Positions 28,227-40,782 of a stretch of DNA of 64,000 nucleotides are shown in pieces. A program made the translations under genes and the position numbers. Below the pieces are notes generated by a model that saw nothing but the letters and a program-made list of their open reading frames with translations, ran no database searches and was not told the origin of the DNA. The stretch's first letter is position 1, and every line of letters starts with the position of its first letter. Origin of the DNA: Odontocerum albicorne (lineage: Eukaryota; Arthropoda; Insecta; Trichoptera; Odontoceridae); contig OX463859.1 of assembly GCA_949825065.1 (NCBI GenBank), positions 29,095,847 to 29,159,846 on the forward strand, read 5' to 3'.

Positions 28227-31200
28227 CGTTGCCGCTTAGAGAGAATATTATTGGCAAATGCGCATGCAAAGGGAGACTTCTCACTAATAGTAAGTGTAAT
28301 TTTAACATTGCTTTTCTCGTCAAGTTACTCGGAACACTAAAAGTACATTTCGTTATGGTTTTATCATAATATCTCTAAATACCCGCATTAATCAAAATTT
28401 ATGTGATAAGCTGAGATCAGCTGGGTCTCATTTTATAAATCGTATTATTTTTTTAATTTATTTACACATGACAAGAAATATACATAATTTGCGAAAAAAA
28501 CAACAGGTAATTTAATTTCAATATACAATTTTAATGGATCTGGGTTTGTTGCCTTTCATTTGTCGTATCCCCAGTAAATTAGGCTTTTGCCTGTATCTCA
28601 CTGAGGATATTTAATATGAAAAAATAAATCGATACTTCTTTCCGATTTTCGATTACACAAAAAACAAAACCCCGTTGCACATTCTCATCAACCTGACAAA
28701 CAGTGACACTCAATTACAACTGGAAACATCAAGCGAAATCAAACTCCTCACACATCATTATCACTCCAGAAAGACTAAAAATGTTCATCCCATAATATAC
28801 CGCATTATAAAAATAAAAACAAAAATATATAGAAATACAAATATAAAACAACAAAAAGAAACCCACATTCAAGAGCTCACACAAACCTTTTCCACACGTC
28901 ATTCATCTTGAAAGCCCAAGTACTCAAACTCCTGTCGCAATAATGTTGAGTCTATTGAGAATGTATCGCAATTCATACATATTCTCTATAGACGCAAGTC
29001 TATTGAGAATGTATCTCATTGTATTCATAATATTGTCTCAATTATTTGGCATTTTTCATCTTTCATATATACTGATGACTTGCGTGACTTAGTAAACAGG
29101 ATTATATCCTGGTTTTTTACTTTCTGGTAGGTTCGAAGAAAATTCCACATGGATATAAATACACCAGTCTACACAAAAGTGTAATACAAAACTTATTTGC
29201 TAATAAAAAATACATCACAGTTTTTTTAATAATATACAATACACCCAAACTAGGATGATTTGTGCCACCAAATTAAAGTCGCTATACAATTATATGATTT
29301 TATAATAGACAATACACCCAAACTAGAATGATTTGTGCCACCAAAGTAAAGTCACTATGCAATTATATGATTTTATAATAGACAATACACCCAAACTAGG
29401 ATGATTTGTGCCACCAAATTAAAGTCACTATACAATTATATGATTTTATAATAGACAATACACCCAAACTAGGATGATTTGTGCCACCAAAGTAAAGTCA
29501 CTATGCAATTATATGATTTTATAATAGACAATACACCCAAACTAGGATGATTTGTGCCACCAAATTAAAGTCACTATACAATTATATGATTTTATAATAG
29601 ACAATACACCCAAACTAGGATGATTTGTGCCACCAAATTAAAGTCACTATACAATTATATGATTTTATAATAGACAATACACCCAAACTAGGATGATTTG
29701 TGCCACCAAATTAAAGTCACTTTACAATTATATGATTTTATAATAGACAATACACCCAAACTAGGATGATTTGTGCCACCAAATTAAAGTCACTTTACAA
29801 TTATATGATTTTATAATAGACAATACACCCAAACTAGGATGATTTGTGCCACCAAATTAAAGTAACTATACAATTATATGATTCAATATAATAAAACTAA
29901 TTTTAAAAAAATATATCTAGACAATTTAATGTTTCAAATGATTTAACTATCGATCTATATATGGAAAAGTTTCATTCATTGCACGATAAAAGATATGGCT
30001 TTTAGTAAATCAAATCTGTCTCGTAAAGGACAACCGAAAAATACATGGTCTATAGTTTCATCATCCAGACCACACTCGCAGTCGGAATTAAATTACCATA
30101 TCACAGGTTAAAGTAAAAAGAAATATTTTCTGGAATTATTTTCATTTTTATTACAATAATTAGTGATAAAATTATGAAATCGTTTCCGCTGTACAATTAT
30201 CTATAATTATTAGGGAAGTGACGACAAAAATAAAATAGCCATCTCCAGTGCTATACTTGAGAAATTGTAGCATGGTCCATGTGACAGTTCACAAATTAGC
30301 CCTAATACAACCTTGTAACGACGTTCAGTAATTTTTATTATTTTGTCAACTTTAATATAATCCTCGATTCTAATAAATAGCAAGTTATTGAGGTAAATAC
30401 ATAACATAAAACTAACAATAATGACAAATTAATACATCTTGTTACGAATTAGCAAAAATTTGTCAGTTTGTTAAAATCAAATAATATTTGGTGACGTTTG
30501 TCAAAAGTCACTACGTTAGTTTTCATTGGCTAGGGATGGGGTATACGATAGTTGGATTTTCGATTTTTTTATACCTAAAATGAAATTTTCGTAATTAGTA
30601 TTAATTCATAGTGGATCGTGGCCTATTTAAAGATAGATACAAATCATACAATACATTAGAAAGTCAGTAAAATGAAAATTAGGAATTGAAACGCCAGTTT
30701 ACAGAAAAACAATGTTTTGATTTATAAAAAACTATTCGATTTGTAAAAAAAAAACGATTTTACCCCATCCCTTTGAGACATGCCATTTCAAATGTCACAG
30801 GAACTATCCTACATTTTCTCAGTATGGTATAGTGGGTTTATTTTAAATATAATTTATAGGTTATATATAATTTTTAGACAGGTTTATTTTCGATAAGCCT
30901 TGGAGAGGTTTACGTTCAGCAATAACTAATGAAATAGTCGAAAATGGCCATGTTAACAATTTACATGCAGGTATTTACCTGCTGGGGTTGACAGAGAGAA
31001 GATATCGCCAAAATTACTCGTACAATACATGGCTGTAGAAACAAGCAACCGATCTCATTATAACTTCTTGGTCTGCTGAGGCTACAAGTATTGCGGAAAT
31101 GCATTATTAATACCTCGTTTTCATACTACGAACCTCGATACTGTTCCTTTAAGAGTCACGGATCATGACTCTGCTGCATACTACCTCGATACCAATACTC

Positions 31201-34200
31201 TGCTGCATACTACTTCGATACCATGACTCTACTGCATACTACCTCAATACCATGACTATACTGCATACTACCTCGATACCATGACTCTACTGCATACTAC
31301 CTCGATACCATTACTCTACTGCATACTACCTCGATACCATGACTCTACTGCATACTACCTCGATACCATTACTCTACTGCATACTACCTCGATACCATGA
31401 CTCTGCTGCATACTACCTCTATACCATGACTTTACTGCATACTACCTCGATACCACGACTCTGCTGCATACTACCTCGATACCATGACTATACTGTATAC
31501 TACCTCGATACCATGACTCTGCTGCATACTACCTCGATACCATGACTCTACTGTATACTACCTCGATACCATGATTCTACTGCATACTACTTCGATGCCA
31601 TGACTGCTGCCTACCTCGATACCATGACTGCTGCATACTACCTCGATATCATGACTCTACTGCATACTACCTCGATACCATGACTGTTGCATACTACCTC
31701 GATACCATGACTCTGCTGCATACTATATAGGTTATGGTGTTGTACAATTGCTACTCAAACCTTCTGGACAGAAGCATTCGGAACTCAATCTCAGCTTGAG
31801 TATTGTTTGACTGTCATTCATCGTCATTATATTATTGTGACCATTTTGATACATTTCTTTACCTCTTGGCGGAATTTTATAAAGTAATCCTGTGGAACGT
31901 TTCGTTCTGAGTTTTGTTCGCAATAATATTGATCTCTGTTCAAACATCAGAAACAGGATTGCCGGTGCCGTTGATTTGATGGGTAGAAGACGTGTTCAAT
32001 AATGACATCCATTTTTATACTCCACTGTCAGGCATCATTTCACCAAATATTTTATTACACTATATACAACCATTTGTTAATTCAAACACAGTGCTTTTGA
32101 GTTGATATTTCAATATGAAACAACATTATATGTATGTTATAAGCCGTATATTTGAAGTCTTGTTGAGATAAATTTGAAAAAAAAAATGTACTGTTATAGC
32201 TACTTTTAGATATTTTTTAATAATCTTTGTCTAATTATTTTCCTGTTTGAATTGAATTCTCAGATGTCACAAAATAAAAAATGTCGTAAAATATTGCTTA
32301 AGTAATTTCCCTTTTATATATTGTATTATTCTTTTCCTTTTTTCAGGAGAGCCCGAAAACAATAATAACAGCCAAAGATCAAATTCTATCCCAACGGCTG
32401 CCAAAACAAAGCGAATCATAAGACACGACAAAAACAATACTGCTACAGGGCATAACAATCCGGAAGCCATTCCTCAGGATTCTTTAATAAACACTCCTCG
32501 AGTCACAAGAGACGATCAACAAATCAGAGTAGAGCTCAGAGATCTCCTCAGGAGCCTGAATAGGATGATGGCACACCCGGTCAGTAAATTTTAATATTGT
32601 TAAGCACTGCTGATAACTTACAATGAAAATTGTAACATATTAGTCGGCAGATGTCAATCTTGGTTGACTCCATATAGGGAGAAGTTGAAATAGGATCAAT
32701 GTATTTATAATTTGTTTAGTTCAACACTGTTTATTTCATGACACAACCATTTTATATAAAGGTATAATGCTATCAGTTTCAAGGTTTTCACCTCATCATC
32801 AGGGAGCACAAACAGGACTTGTTTGTGCTCCCCTAATGATGAGGTGAAAACCTTGAAACCGATAGGGATATACCGATTTATAAAGTGGAATAATTAGTGT
32901 TTGATTAAACAAATTACAATGTCTTTAAACCTCCGTGTTGATGCCTCGACTAAAAATAAAACATTTATATTCTTTGCTATTTATTATCATTGACATAATC
33001 ATCAAAACATTTTTTTTTGATTTTCGAGGGAATCAGCCAAGTATATTTGCAGAAACTCATGTTTTTGCAGCAACTCAACTCATGTTAATGGGTATGATGC
33101 TTCCCATACATGAGTAAATAACACATAAATCCGATCATATACGAGTAAATAAGGTATAATGTTGACAATATGCGAATATATTAATTAAAATAATTCATTA
33201 AAAATACCTCTTTTTGATTATTCAATAATACGTTGATAAAAATGATATTTTTATTAATAAATAATACGTATTTAAATTTATATAATAGTATTTTTTTTTA
33301 TTTTCGTTTCCTTTGAATAAACAATACGGAGTTGAACAAAGTCAGTGGCTCTAAAATTAATAAACAATACATTTTATACATCAACAGTGACTTGTAAAAT
33401 ATGTGTAAAACTTAATTGACCCTCTATACAAGGACAAATATGACATTTCTGTCCATATCACATCTACAATATATTATTTTTTGCTCCTTATAATCTTCCC
33501 ACATCCCTTACTGAACATATTTGATCCATTTATCTCCACAGCTTTTTTGGAAAAGAAATATCAGCCAGACTTTCGAAGGAGTCAACCAAGTATATTTGAA
33601 CCAACTTGGATATTTTCTTTCGTTTTATACTATAGAGTAAAAGCATGGATGTAAATAGATAACACATTTTAAATTCTTAAATTAAGTGGCAATAAAAACG
33701 CATATTTTATTAACAATAACATTGTCTTATTTACTAAAATATAAAAGGTTGCTTTGCTATCATTTAATTCAATCATTCAAATCAAATTGTGTTTAACAAA
33801 GTCAGTGGTATCCACTCAATAAGAAACAGAAAAATTATTTTATTTTTATTTATTATTACACATGCCAAGAAATATACACAATTTGAGAAAAACAACAGAT
33901 AATTTGATTTGGACATACAATTTTAATGGATCTGGGTTTGTTGCCTTTCATTTGTCGTATCCCCAGTAAACTAGGCTTTTGTCTGTATCTCACTGAGGAT
34001 ATTTAGCATGAAAAAAATAAATCGATACTTCTTTCCGATTTTTGATTACACAGAAACAAAACCCCGTTGCACGTTCTCATCAACCTGACAGTGACACTCA
34101 ACTACAACTGGAAACATCTTGCGAAATTCAACTCCTCACACATCATCACTCCAGAAAGACCAAAAATATTCATCCCACACTATACAGCACACAATCACAA

Positions 34201-35721
34201 ATCTCACATAAATCCCTTCCACTCGTCATTCATCCTCAAAGCCCAAGTACTCAAAATCCTGTCGCAATAACAACCACGCTCCGATCGACTGTCTAAATGT
34301 TTTTCCTACCTTTACCTTTATTGAAGTCGGCACGCCATTGTATGTAATGGGAGCCAAATAAGCATATTGCCTTTGGGCAAAAGAGGTTTTAACTCTAGGG
34401 ATGGTGAACATTTCATTAGTTGCCATGCGTGTCATGTGTGTCTGCTGAGTCTGCATCTTCCCTTCCTCTCGATGGTAGTGCCAGAGAATGGATTTGAGAT
34501 GTAAATTGGCTATATATCAACAGTGACTTGACTATGTCTGCAGAATACTGTATGAGAGTTGAATGTTGCACAGGTACTGAAGGCTGGAATAAAGAGTATT
34601 AGTAAAAGAGCTACGCTACTATTATTGTTATTGTATTTTTTCATTTCAACAATTGTAAACTTTCCAGGATGGCATTATTTGCAAAAAACATACCGATAAG
34701 TTCCAAGAGCACGTCTGTAACCGCCTCAGGAAGGATGCTTGGGCCCTGCAGTACCCCGCCGAGATGATGTATGTCAATTGTTTTGTATACTTATTGAATT
34801 GAATTAAACAGACTTTAAAAAAGTCAGTGGCTTAATAGTAAATATACAATATATATTAATACTCAACAGTAACATGACTCTGTCTGCCGAATACTACATG
34901 ACAGTTGAGGGTTGCACAGATACTGAAGGCATGTATATGGTATATTCGAGTATTAGTAATTTGAGCTACGCTAGCATTTGTATTATTATTTTTTTATTTA
35001 AATTATTGTTAACTTTCCATAGTTGCGCACATTGCAAGAACAAAAATAAATACCACGAGCATATGTGCCGCCGCATCATGAATGAGGATAAAGCCCTGCA
35101 GTGCGACACCTTGAGGATGCATATCAACAACTTCTTCGAAGTTACAGCTTTAGGGGTCAGTGTTCACACCGAGAACAACTGCCCTCTAAAGATAAACAAG
35201 GTAATTAATACTTTTATAGAGCGCAGTGGAGCGGCGCTCCACTACCTTTTTTAGGGTTAACAAAAAGCTTGACAAGAAGTGAGCTTTATTTTTTAAAAAA
35301 AGCCCTGCTCATATCATCAGTTGCACAGCTGACCAGGAATAACCTTGAATATGGTTATGTGAAGACCATTTATGGTATCTAGTGGAATATTTTCTTCATG
35401 AACAACATTTTGCAGTCTCCCGACTTATGGCACTCTTTTAGTGCACATGTCTCATTTAGATATTAGTGATGATGTTTACATATGTGCCTTCACTCCATGC
35501 CCATTTTGATTAAGGACTAGATGACAGATTTCTACACTTTTCCATGCATGCAATCATAGTTAATGTTTTAACTAGTTTTTTTCCTGTCGCAACACACGTA
35601 TACTATACCATATAACAAAAATATTGTATTTAGCAAGAACTATTCCTACAAGCATTTGGTTTCAGGTCATGGTTTCTCGCTGAGGACAATCACGAACAGG
35701 AGAGCGATCGGTGGAAAATAA
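28227..35721 (+). CDS. Divergent Nanos-like gene D (class II), probably decaying
   Basis: Candidate exons: 28227-28289 (63 nt, the same length and phase as exon 2 of A and C1; encodes LPLRENIIGKCACKG), 32347-32579 or -32583 (about 78 codons, open: EPENNNNSQRS, AAKTKRIIRHDKNNT, DDQQIRVELRDLLRSLNRMM), 33542-33610 (LEKKYQPDFRRSQPSIFEPT), finger 35023-35200, terminal 35666 onward (HGFSLRTITNRRAIGGK*). The finger reads CAHC ... MCRRIM ... ALQC, DTLRMHINNFFEV, HTENNC: the second CxxC is NxxF. Exon 5-like sequence has lost its donor (CAG|GTC became TGGATA). Finger phase 0 does not match the conserved frame of the terminal exon, so the tail would end early (VMVSR*). Exon 1 is not found. Probably a pseudogene or reduced protein. 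Confidence 0.5.
28445..28925 (+). repeat. Dispersed ~480-bp repeat in gene D
   Basis: Shares acaatttaatggatctggg-type sequence, tttgttgcctttcatttgtc and ccccgttgcacattctcatc with 33845-34300. Its left third is also at 6845-6990. No coding domain; the frames in it are low complexity. Confidence 0.75.
29236..29885 (+). repeat. 73-bp minisatellite, 9 copies
   Basis: Unit gacaatacacccaaactagg + atgatttgtgccaccaaatt + aaagtcactatacaattata + tgattttataata. Copies differ by one to three bases, so recently homogenised. Confidence 0.95.
29900..31140. other. No gene recognised (gene D intron)
   Basis: AT-rich. No exon with Nanos-like coding or repeat of note was found. Confidence 0.5.
31150..31720 (+). 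repeat. 29-bp minisatellite, ~20 copies
   Basis: Unit catactacctcgataccatg + actctgctg with ctact/ctgct and cacgac variants and a few shortened units. Frames through it are artefacts. Confidence 0.95.
31725..32340. other. No gene recognised (gene D intron)
   Basis: AT-rich sequence leading to the acceptor of the Asn-rich exon at 32347. Confidence 0.5.
32711..32912. mobile_element. Fold-back MITE, diverged copy in gene D
   Basis: Inner arms caaggttttcacctcatcat and atgatgaggtgaaaaccttg pair. Outer arms (gtttatttcatgacac / gtggaataattagtgt) have diverged. Same family as 7199-7395. Confidence 0.8.
33020..33115 (+). pseudogene. Duplicate of the middle Nanos-like exon
   Basis: Encodes DFRGNQPSIFAETHVFAATQ, parallel to PDFRRSQPSIFEPT at about 33570 and [16 protein letters not shown] in C1. 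The upstream half of the exon is replaced by T-rich sequence. A mirrored copy is near 46700-46770. Confidence 0.5.
33845..34300 (+). repeat. Dispersed ~450-bp repeat, second copy in gene D
   Basis: Partner of 28445-28925, same orientation. It ends agcccaagtactcaaaatcc + tgtcgcaataa, as the first copy does. Confidence 0.75.
34672..34775 (+). pseudogene. Half finger-exon fragment
   Basis: Translation IICKKHTDKFQEHVCNRLRK then DAWALQYPAEMM, the first knuckle of a class II finger with C-terminal Cys changed to Tyr and no second knuckle. Mirrored copies lie at about 45935-46040 and 59385-59480 (VCNKHNDTFHEYVCYRLRKD). Preceded, as the full finger exons are, by the conserved ttgaatgttgcacaggtact block. 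Confidence 0.65.
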
Positions 35722-35879
35722 CATTGAGGGATCAGGAGTATTCTGTATTCAGGAACTTTGGAAGTTTCGTGTTTTTATTATTTAAAAAAAATCAAATATT
35801 TCCTAGTGCAAGGCTCATTTTGTATACAATTAAAAAAAACGTTTTTATATTGTTCAACATTTGTAGTTTTACATTGTAA

Positions 35880-36135
35880 AACTATTGTCAATTTTTTGTA
35901 ATCGAGTGTTGAACTTTTGTAATCTACAATATTATTAAACTTTTGTAACCCATTCTTTAACTTTTTTAACCCATTGTTAAACTTTTATAATCTATGTATT
36001 GTTAAACATTTGTAACCTATTTTTGAATTTTTATAACCTATTGTTTAACTTTTGTAACCTATTGTTAAACTTTTGTAACCAATTGTTAAACTTATGTAAT
36101 CTATTGTTAAACTTTTCTTACATTTATTCAACAAT
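35880..36135 (+). repeat. 20-bp minisatellite (ttgttaaacttttgtaacct), unit 1
   Basis: About ten to twelve copies of ctattgttaaacttttgtaa-type unit right after the class II terminal exon. Copies of the whole array at 49150-49480 and 62115-62450. Confidence 0.9.
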
Positions 36136-37284
36136 CTCCAATTTTATTTTATCATATTAATGAAAAAATGTAGATTATTTAAAACTCGAACAATTCTCTT
36201 TTGATTTTGTTTCCATAGAAATAACCTAACGAATTACATTTAAATAACAAGTGTTAGAAATAACACGCTACAAGTAACGTATTTCGTTAAAACGTAGCTC
36301 TAAAGTAGCGCCGTAACAACTTTTAGCGTAACTGCTTGTTACCTTTTTTAACCCTTATAATCCCAATGCGCCGATCTATCGGCATGACTTTGTTATATTA
36401 CGGTGCCAATTTATCTATGGCTCATTTAAATACACATTATTTTTACTTATCGCAACTGTCATAAAATATTGAAAACAAGTAAACAATCTCTTTTCTAGGT
36501 TAACTACGCATTTGAAATATAGTGTTTTCATTGTTTACTATTTTTTTAAACATTTTCAAGATTATACAAATTAATTTCTGTGCCTTTTTTTTTAATATTT
36601 CAAGTACAATAATATAAAGGATCTAAAGGTTTTAATTCTTGGGAAAAATGTCAAATGTATCACCTTTCATTTTTTCGTTAGTGTAAGTTTTTAAATTCAC
36701 AACTATTTTTTACAAAACGGTAGCTTACAATTAACGTAAAGATAGCTTTAACAATACTGACGGAAATTTTTAATACGCTGATATCTTTTTAGCTTGAAAT
36801 TACAGGAAAGTTAAAGGATATTTTTCTAGGTTGAGGTTATATGAATTGATTTTTAGTTTGTAATGCTTAGTAAATTTAAAAATATTTTTTTAATATATTT
36901 TGTTAAAATAAGAAAAATGTTTTTTACTATCTGTTTCTTTTATTGAAAGCCTTATTTTAATATGAGCTTTGGTAACACGCCAGACTCGGGACCAGGTTCC
37001 CGTTTTCTATAATTTATTTTATAAATATGATACGATATTTTGCAGCCATTTTCTACCAAACGTTTGGGTAGTTCTGCCGTTATGCATTTGCTTTAGGACG
37101 AGATGTTTTTCAATATCCTGGTTCTCGGTTATTTAACCCAAATACACTGGTAGAATTTTCCATATTTCTACCATCTTGTTAATGTCTGTTATGGCGTTCC
37201 TTAGGCATCAATACCATGAGAGAAATATTCAAATGCAGATTTCTCTCAGCATGGCGGGCCACGGTCTATAAGTGGGTATCACGC

Positions 37285-37440
37285 TTCCCATACATGAGTA
37301 AATAACATATAAATTCGATCATATACGAGAAAATAAGGCATAATGTTGATAATATACGAATAAATAACACATAAATTCGACAATACACGAGTAAATATAG
37401 TAGCATGTAAATTCGACCATAGATGAGTAAATAACACTAA
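37285..37440 (+). repeat. Short repeat: acgagtaaataacataaatt
   Basis: Four or five copies of a ~26-bp unit (acatgagtaaataacatata + aattcgatcat). Also at 50705-50850 in unit 2 and once at 33100-33180. Confidence 0.8.
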
Positions 37441-38094
37441 TTCATCATGTATAGCGAATCCAGACTATTAAAACCTTCAGATACCTGTGTGTGACGTATG
37501 CGTCACCTAAAATATATGATTTTATTTGTGTAATTGCTGTGTAAATATTGTAGAGTTGGTGTCTGTACCTATTGTAATGAAATGTTACTTATGCGTGGCC
37601 TTCGCAATAATCACTATAAATAATCAAGCAACCCATGGATGCAGAGAGCGCACGGTTTACATGGTATTTAGCAAGTATCGAGAAAGGAACAAAAAATGAA
37701 CAAAATATATTCGGTTTCTGGAACGTCTACTGTGTTTTATTTACAATAAACTTCTAACTGCTAAAGAGAAATCTCTTCACCCTGCTATTTTTCACCGGAA
37801 AAGCATAAAGTGGACCAGAATCTCCGAATATTAAGCGCCAGCCATCCACCTATTTTACAGTCTTTATATCGGTGCTGTATAATACCTAGAAACGCAGCAT
37901 CTCTTCCATAATTTTACATTTATTGTATTGCACCAAGCTTTTGTTGTATACGGCACTTTCTGGCGGCAGTATTGCCATATGCACGTTGCCATAGGATGGC
38001 CGCGCTAAATGCGATATTGACAAAAGAGCAACAGGCAATAATAGATGAAGCAATATGTTTACCGCCCGGAGCATTTAAATAGAAGCAAAGCAAA

Positions 38095-38470
38095 GCTAGC
38101 CACTCGTAATGTTATATTAATCCCAACATTAAGTATGCAAGCCAAACTTGAACGTCGCAAAAAATTTATGAAAATAAGATAGATGCGGTACGAATGAGAG
38201 TGTTTTGTAGAATGTATGGAAAAACAACGTTTGAAGGAGGAGGGTATGTGGACAAAAGAAAATAATACGCATTGATAGAAAGAGGCATTGCTCAAGATGA
38301 AGAAAGAAGCATTGGAATGGTTCTGCTACAAGAAAAGAATGAATGGTGAGAGAGTTACCAAAACTATCTATTCGATTAGTACAGAAGGTACAAGAAGTCT
38401 GGGAAGTTCTAAAAACCTTGTCCCTACCAAATGACAAATGATATACGTGTTCCTGTAGTTCTCGCGTTTC
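38095..38470 (+). mobile_element. LINE ORF2 relic, unit 1
   Basis: The plus strand reads NKIDAVRMRVFCRMYGKTTF then ALIERGIAQDEER, resembling the LINE motif after the YGSETW block. Stops throughout. Copies at 51548-51923 and 63175-63550 are near-identical; minus-strand frames there are shadows. Confidence 0.5.
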
Positions 38471-39004
38471 CAAGTTGAAGTCTTTTTACGTAGAGGGTAA
38501 ACTGGGACTCGGTCCTGTCTCGGAGACAGTTTCTCATCTTCCATTATTTATTAATTATAAAGATCCTTTGATACGAGTATTTGGTTGCTATTTTCTGCTT
38601 TGTGCTACAGAATTTACTCTCCGGGCGACCTATTACTTGGGTCTCTTAGTGCCCCATTTTGATCGGCATTAATATGTTTGTATTTTCATGGAATCAATTA
38701 ACACATTTTGCTTATTCTGAGATAAACCTGGAAAAGTTCGGACTCTCTATTGACTCAATTAGCAAAAAAAAAAAAATATACACAATATTAAATAAAGGTA
38801 AAAGAAATAACTGTTCTGTGGAAACAACTAATCTCCATTACTGAGAAAGCTTTATATTCATTATCTAAATAGGTATTTTATTCTCGTTATATAGTATTAT
38901 TGAAAAATAATACTTTCGACAGCAATTCTAAGAATTCCTGATTAATCCTTATTTATATCCTAAATAATTGTATTCGATAATTATCTAGCAGGTACCATTA
39001 TATA

Positions 39005-39560
39005 GAGAATACATGTCCAAATCGTGGCTTGCGGGCCACAAGGGGCCCAATTTAAGATTTTGTGTGGCCCTTTCGAGGTTTCCAGCTTTCTATACATTTC
39101 GCATTTTGTTATTGATAAAATAAAAAACAAATTTTGTGCGCTTTAATTATAATTATTTACACATATTATTCTTGAAGATAAATTTCCAAAATTAAGGCAA
39201 TGTGCATTATATATAACTGCAATTGGCACCACTATCGCTGCGAATCATAATTTTACAAATTAAAAATTATAAAATCGAAGTGTCGAAACAGGTTGACTGA
39301 TGAAAACTTGACCAATCAACTGCTATGTGTGACGTCCAAATTACCCGGCGATATTAAAAAAATATCAAATAATAAATAACAAATGTTTCATTAATTTTAC
39401 AAAGTGACATAAGTAATAAAATATTTTGATTGTGAGCTGTTAAAAAAACGTTATATTATTATTAAGTTATAAAATATTTACATGTGTGGGCCATCAAATA
39501 CTTGTAATGTTTAATTTGGCCCACCAAACGATTTCAGTTGAACACCCCTGATTTAGAGCC
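39005..39560. mobile_element. hAT-like MITE, unit 1
   Basis: Left end has ccaaatcgtggcttgcgggc + cacaagg; right end has tttggcccaccaaacgattt + cagttgaacacccctga. The reverse of the right end (caggggtgttcaactg) is the style of hAT termini, and the arms pair imperfectly. No coding. Copy in unit 2 at 52455-52960. Confidence 0.55.
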
Positions 39561-40544
39561 TTGAGAAAGTAAGGAATATAATTATTGTTCACGCTTCTTG
39601 AAGAATTATCTCCTTAAGTCCATTTGACGGCAATTATTCCTGTTGACAGAACCTTTTGTTGGGTAGATTAAATATTACAATGTTATAAACACAGCAGTAC
39701 TAATCACTTAGGGCCAGAGGTTTATTTGGACGCAAATTATATTGTGATATGCAAAAAGTTCCTCAGTCGGGCGTGTATATGCAAAAAAGACTCAATCCAC
39801 ATACACGTATTATGTGGATTACATTACCTGTTCTGAAATAATTGAGAAAATATCTCGCCGCTCTCTATGGGCTTATATGGAATAAAAAAACACATCGTGT
39901 CCCTATCGGGGTAGGCTTAGAGAAAAGAGCGCAAGACTTTCCTATCGCTAGACACATATTTCGCCTCTTCTAAATCCATTCACCTTCTCAAACAGCTCTA
40001 GCGATTTCTCACACGTTTTACATTTCCTTCAATCAAAATATACACATGATCCTACCATACTTCTCTTGGTCCTGTGTCCGTCCATATGGACGGGAATGTT
40101 AAAAGGATTAAATCTAAAATCCATTTGTTCTTTGATGAATTGAAATATCAAATAAGCGTATCTCAATCCTTTTGTAAACAAAAATATCATCACCATCACC
40201 CTTTAAGTTTTAGGAAAATAATTGAGGAAACATAACACCTCGTCGTAGGGAATGATATAAATCGATGTCCTGTCTAGTTTTTGTATCTAATTTAATCCAA
40301 TTATTTAATAAATCCTAACAATTTCATTTTCTGTAAACGTTTTATCGTTAATTATCCTTGCGTTTAAGTATACTCATGGAACAGTGTTATAATAAATAAG
40401 GATCATTTTATAGCAATCTTCATATTATTATATCATAATAATATTTCTAAATATTTATGTTTTTTCAAAATAATCTATTAAAACGGTACAGTTATTTATC
40501 GTCCCGCCCCGACGGAATTTCCCACAGGAGGCGTAACTTGCAGT

Positions 40545-40650
40545 GCCCGCCCAGTTCCTACCCCCACCCTTGTCACCCTTATTCCTGAAGAGTTAATATC
40601 TGTTCAGCTACAACTTCAGTGTGTTTTTGTCTTTCGACTAACAAGGTTGT
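40545..40650 (+). promoter_or_regulatory. Gene C1 promoter, Inr + DPE
   Basis: TTCAGTG (Inr TCAGT) with A at 40618, and GGTTG at 40645-40649, exactly +28 to +32, a full match to RGWYV. Upstream cccagttcctacccccaccc and TTCCTGAAGA are shared with gene B. No TATA box near -30. Predicted 5' UTR about 165 nt. Confidence 0.6.
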
Positions 40651-40782
40651 GTTCTCTCGTGTTCCTTATTTTTACAATATTTTTTTCATTAATCTCAATT
40701 CGTACATTTGTATTTTAAATTGAGTCGACAAGTTTTAACTAAATTGAAATATTTACTTAAAAGTTTATTAAATAATATTAAA

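Noticed and set aside
38059..38473. Conserved minus-strand frames of 78 and 114 codons in all three units
   Set aside because: Conservation only reflects recent duplication; the plus strand carries LINE-like motifs here.
38475..38672. 65-codon plus-strand frame identical in three units
   Set aside because: No acceptor, no domain, and identity is explained by the tandem duplication; not enough to call a gene.
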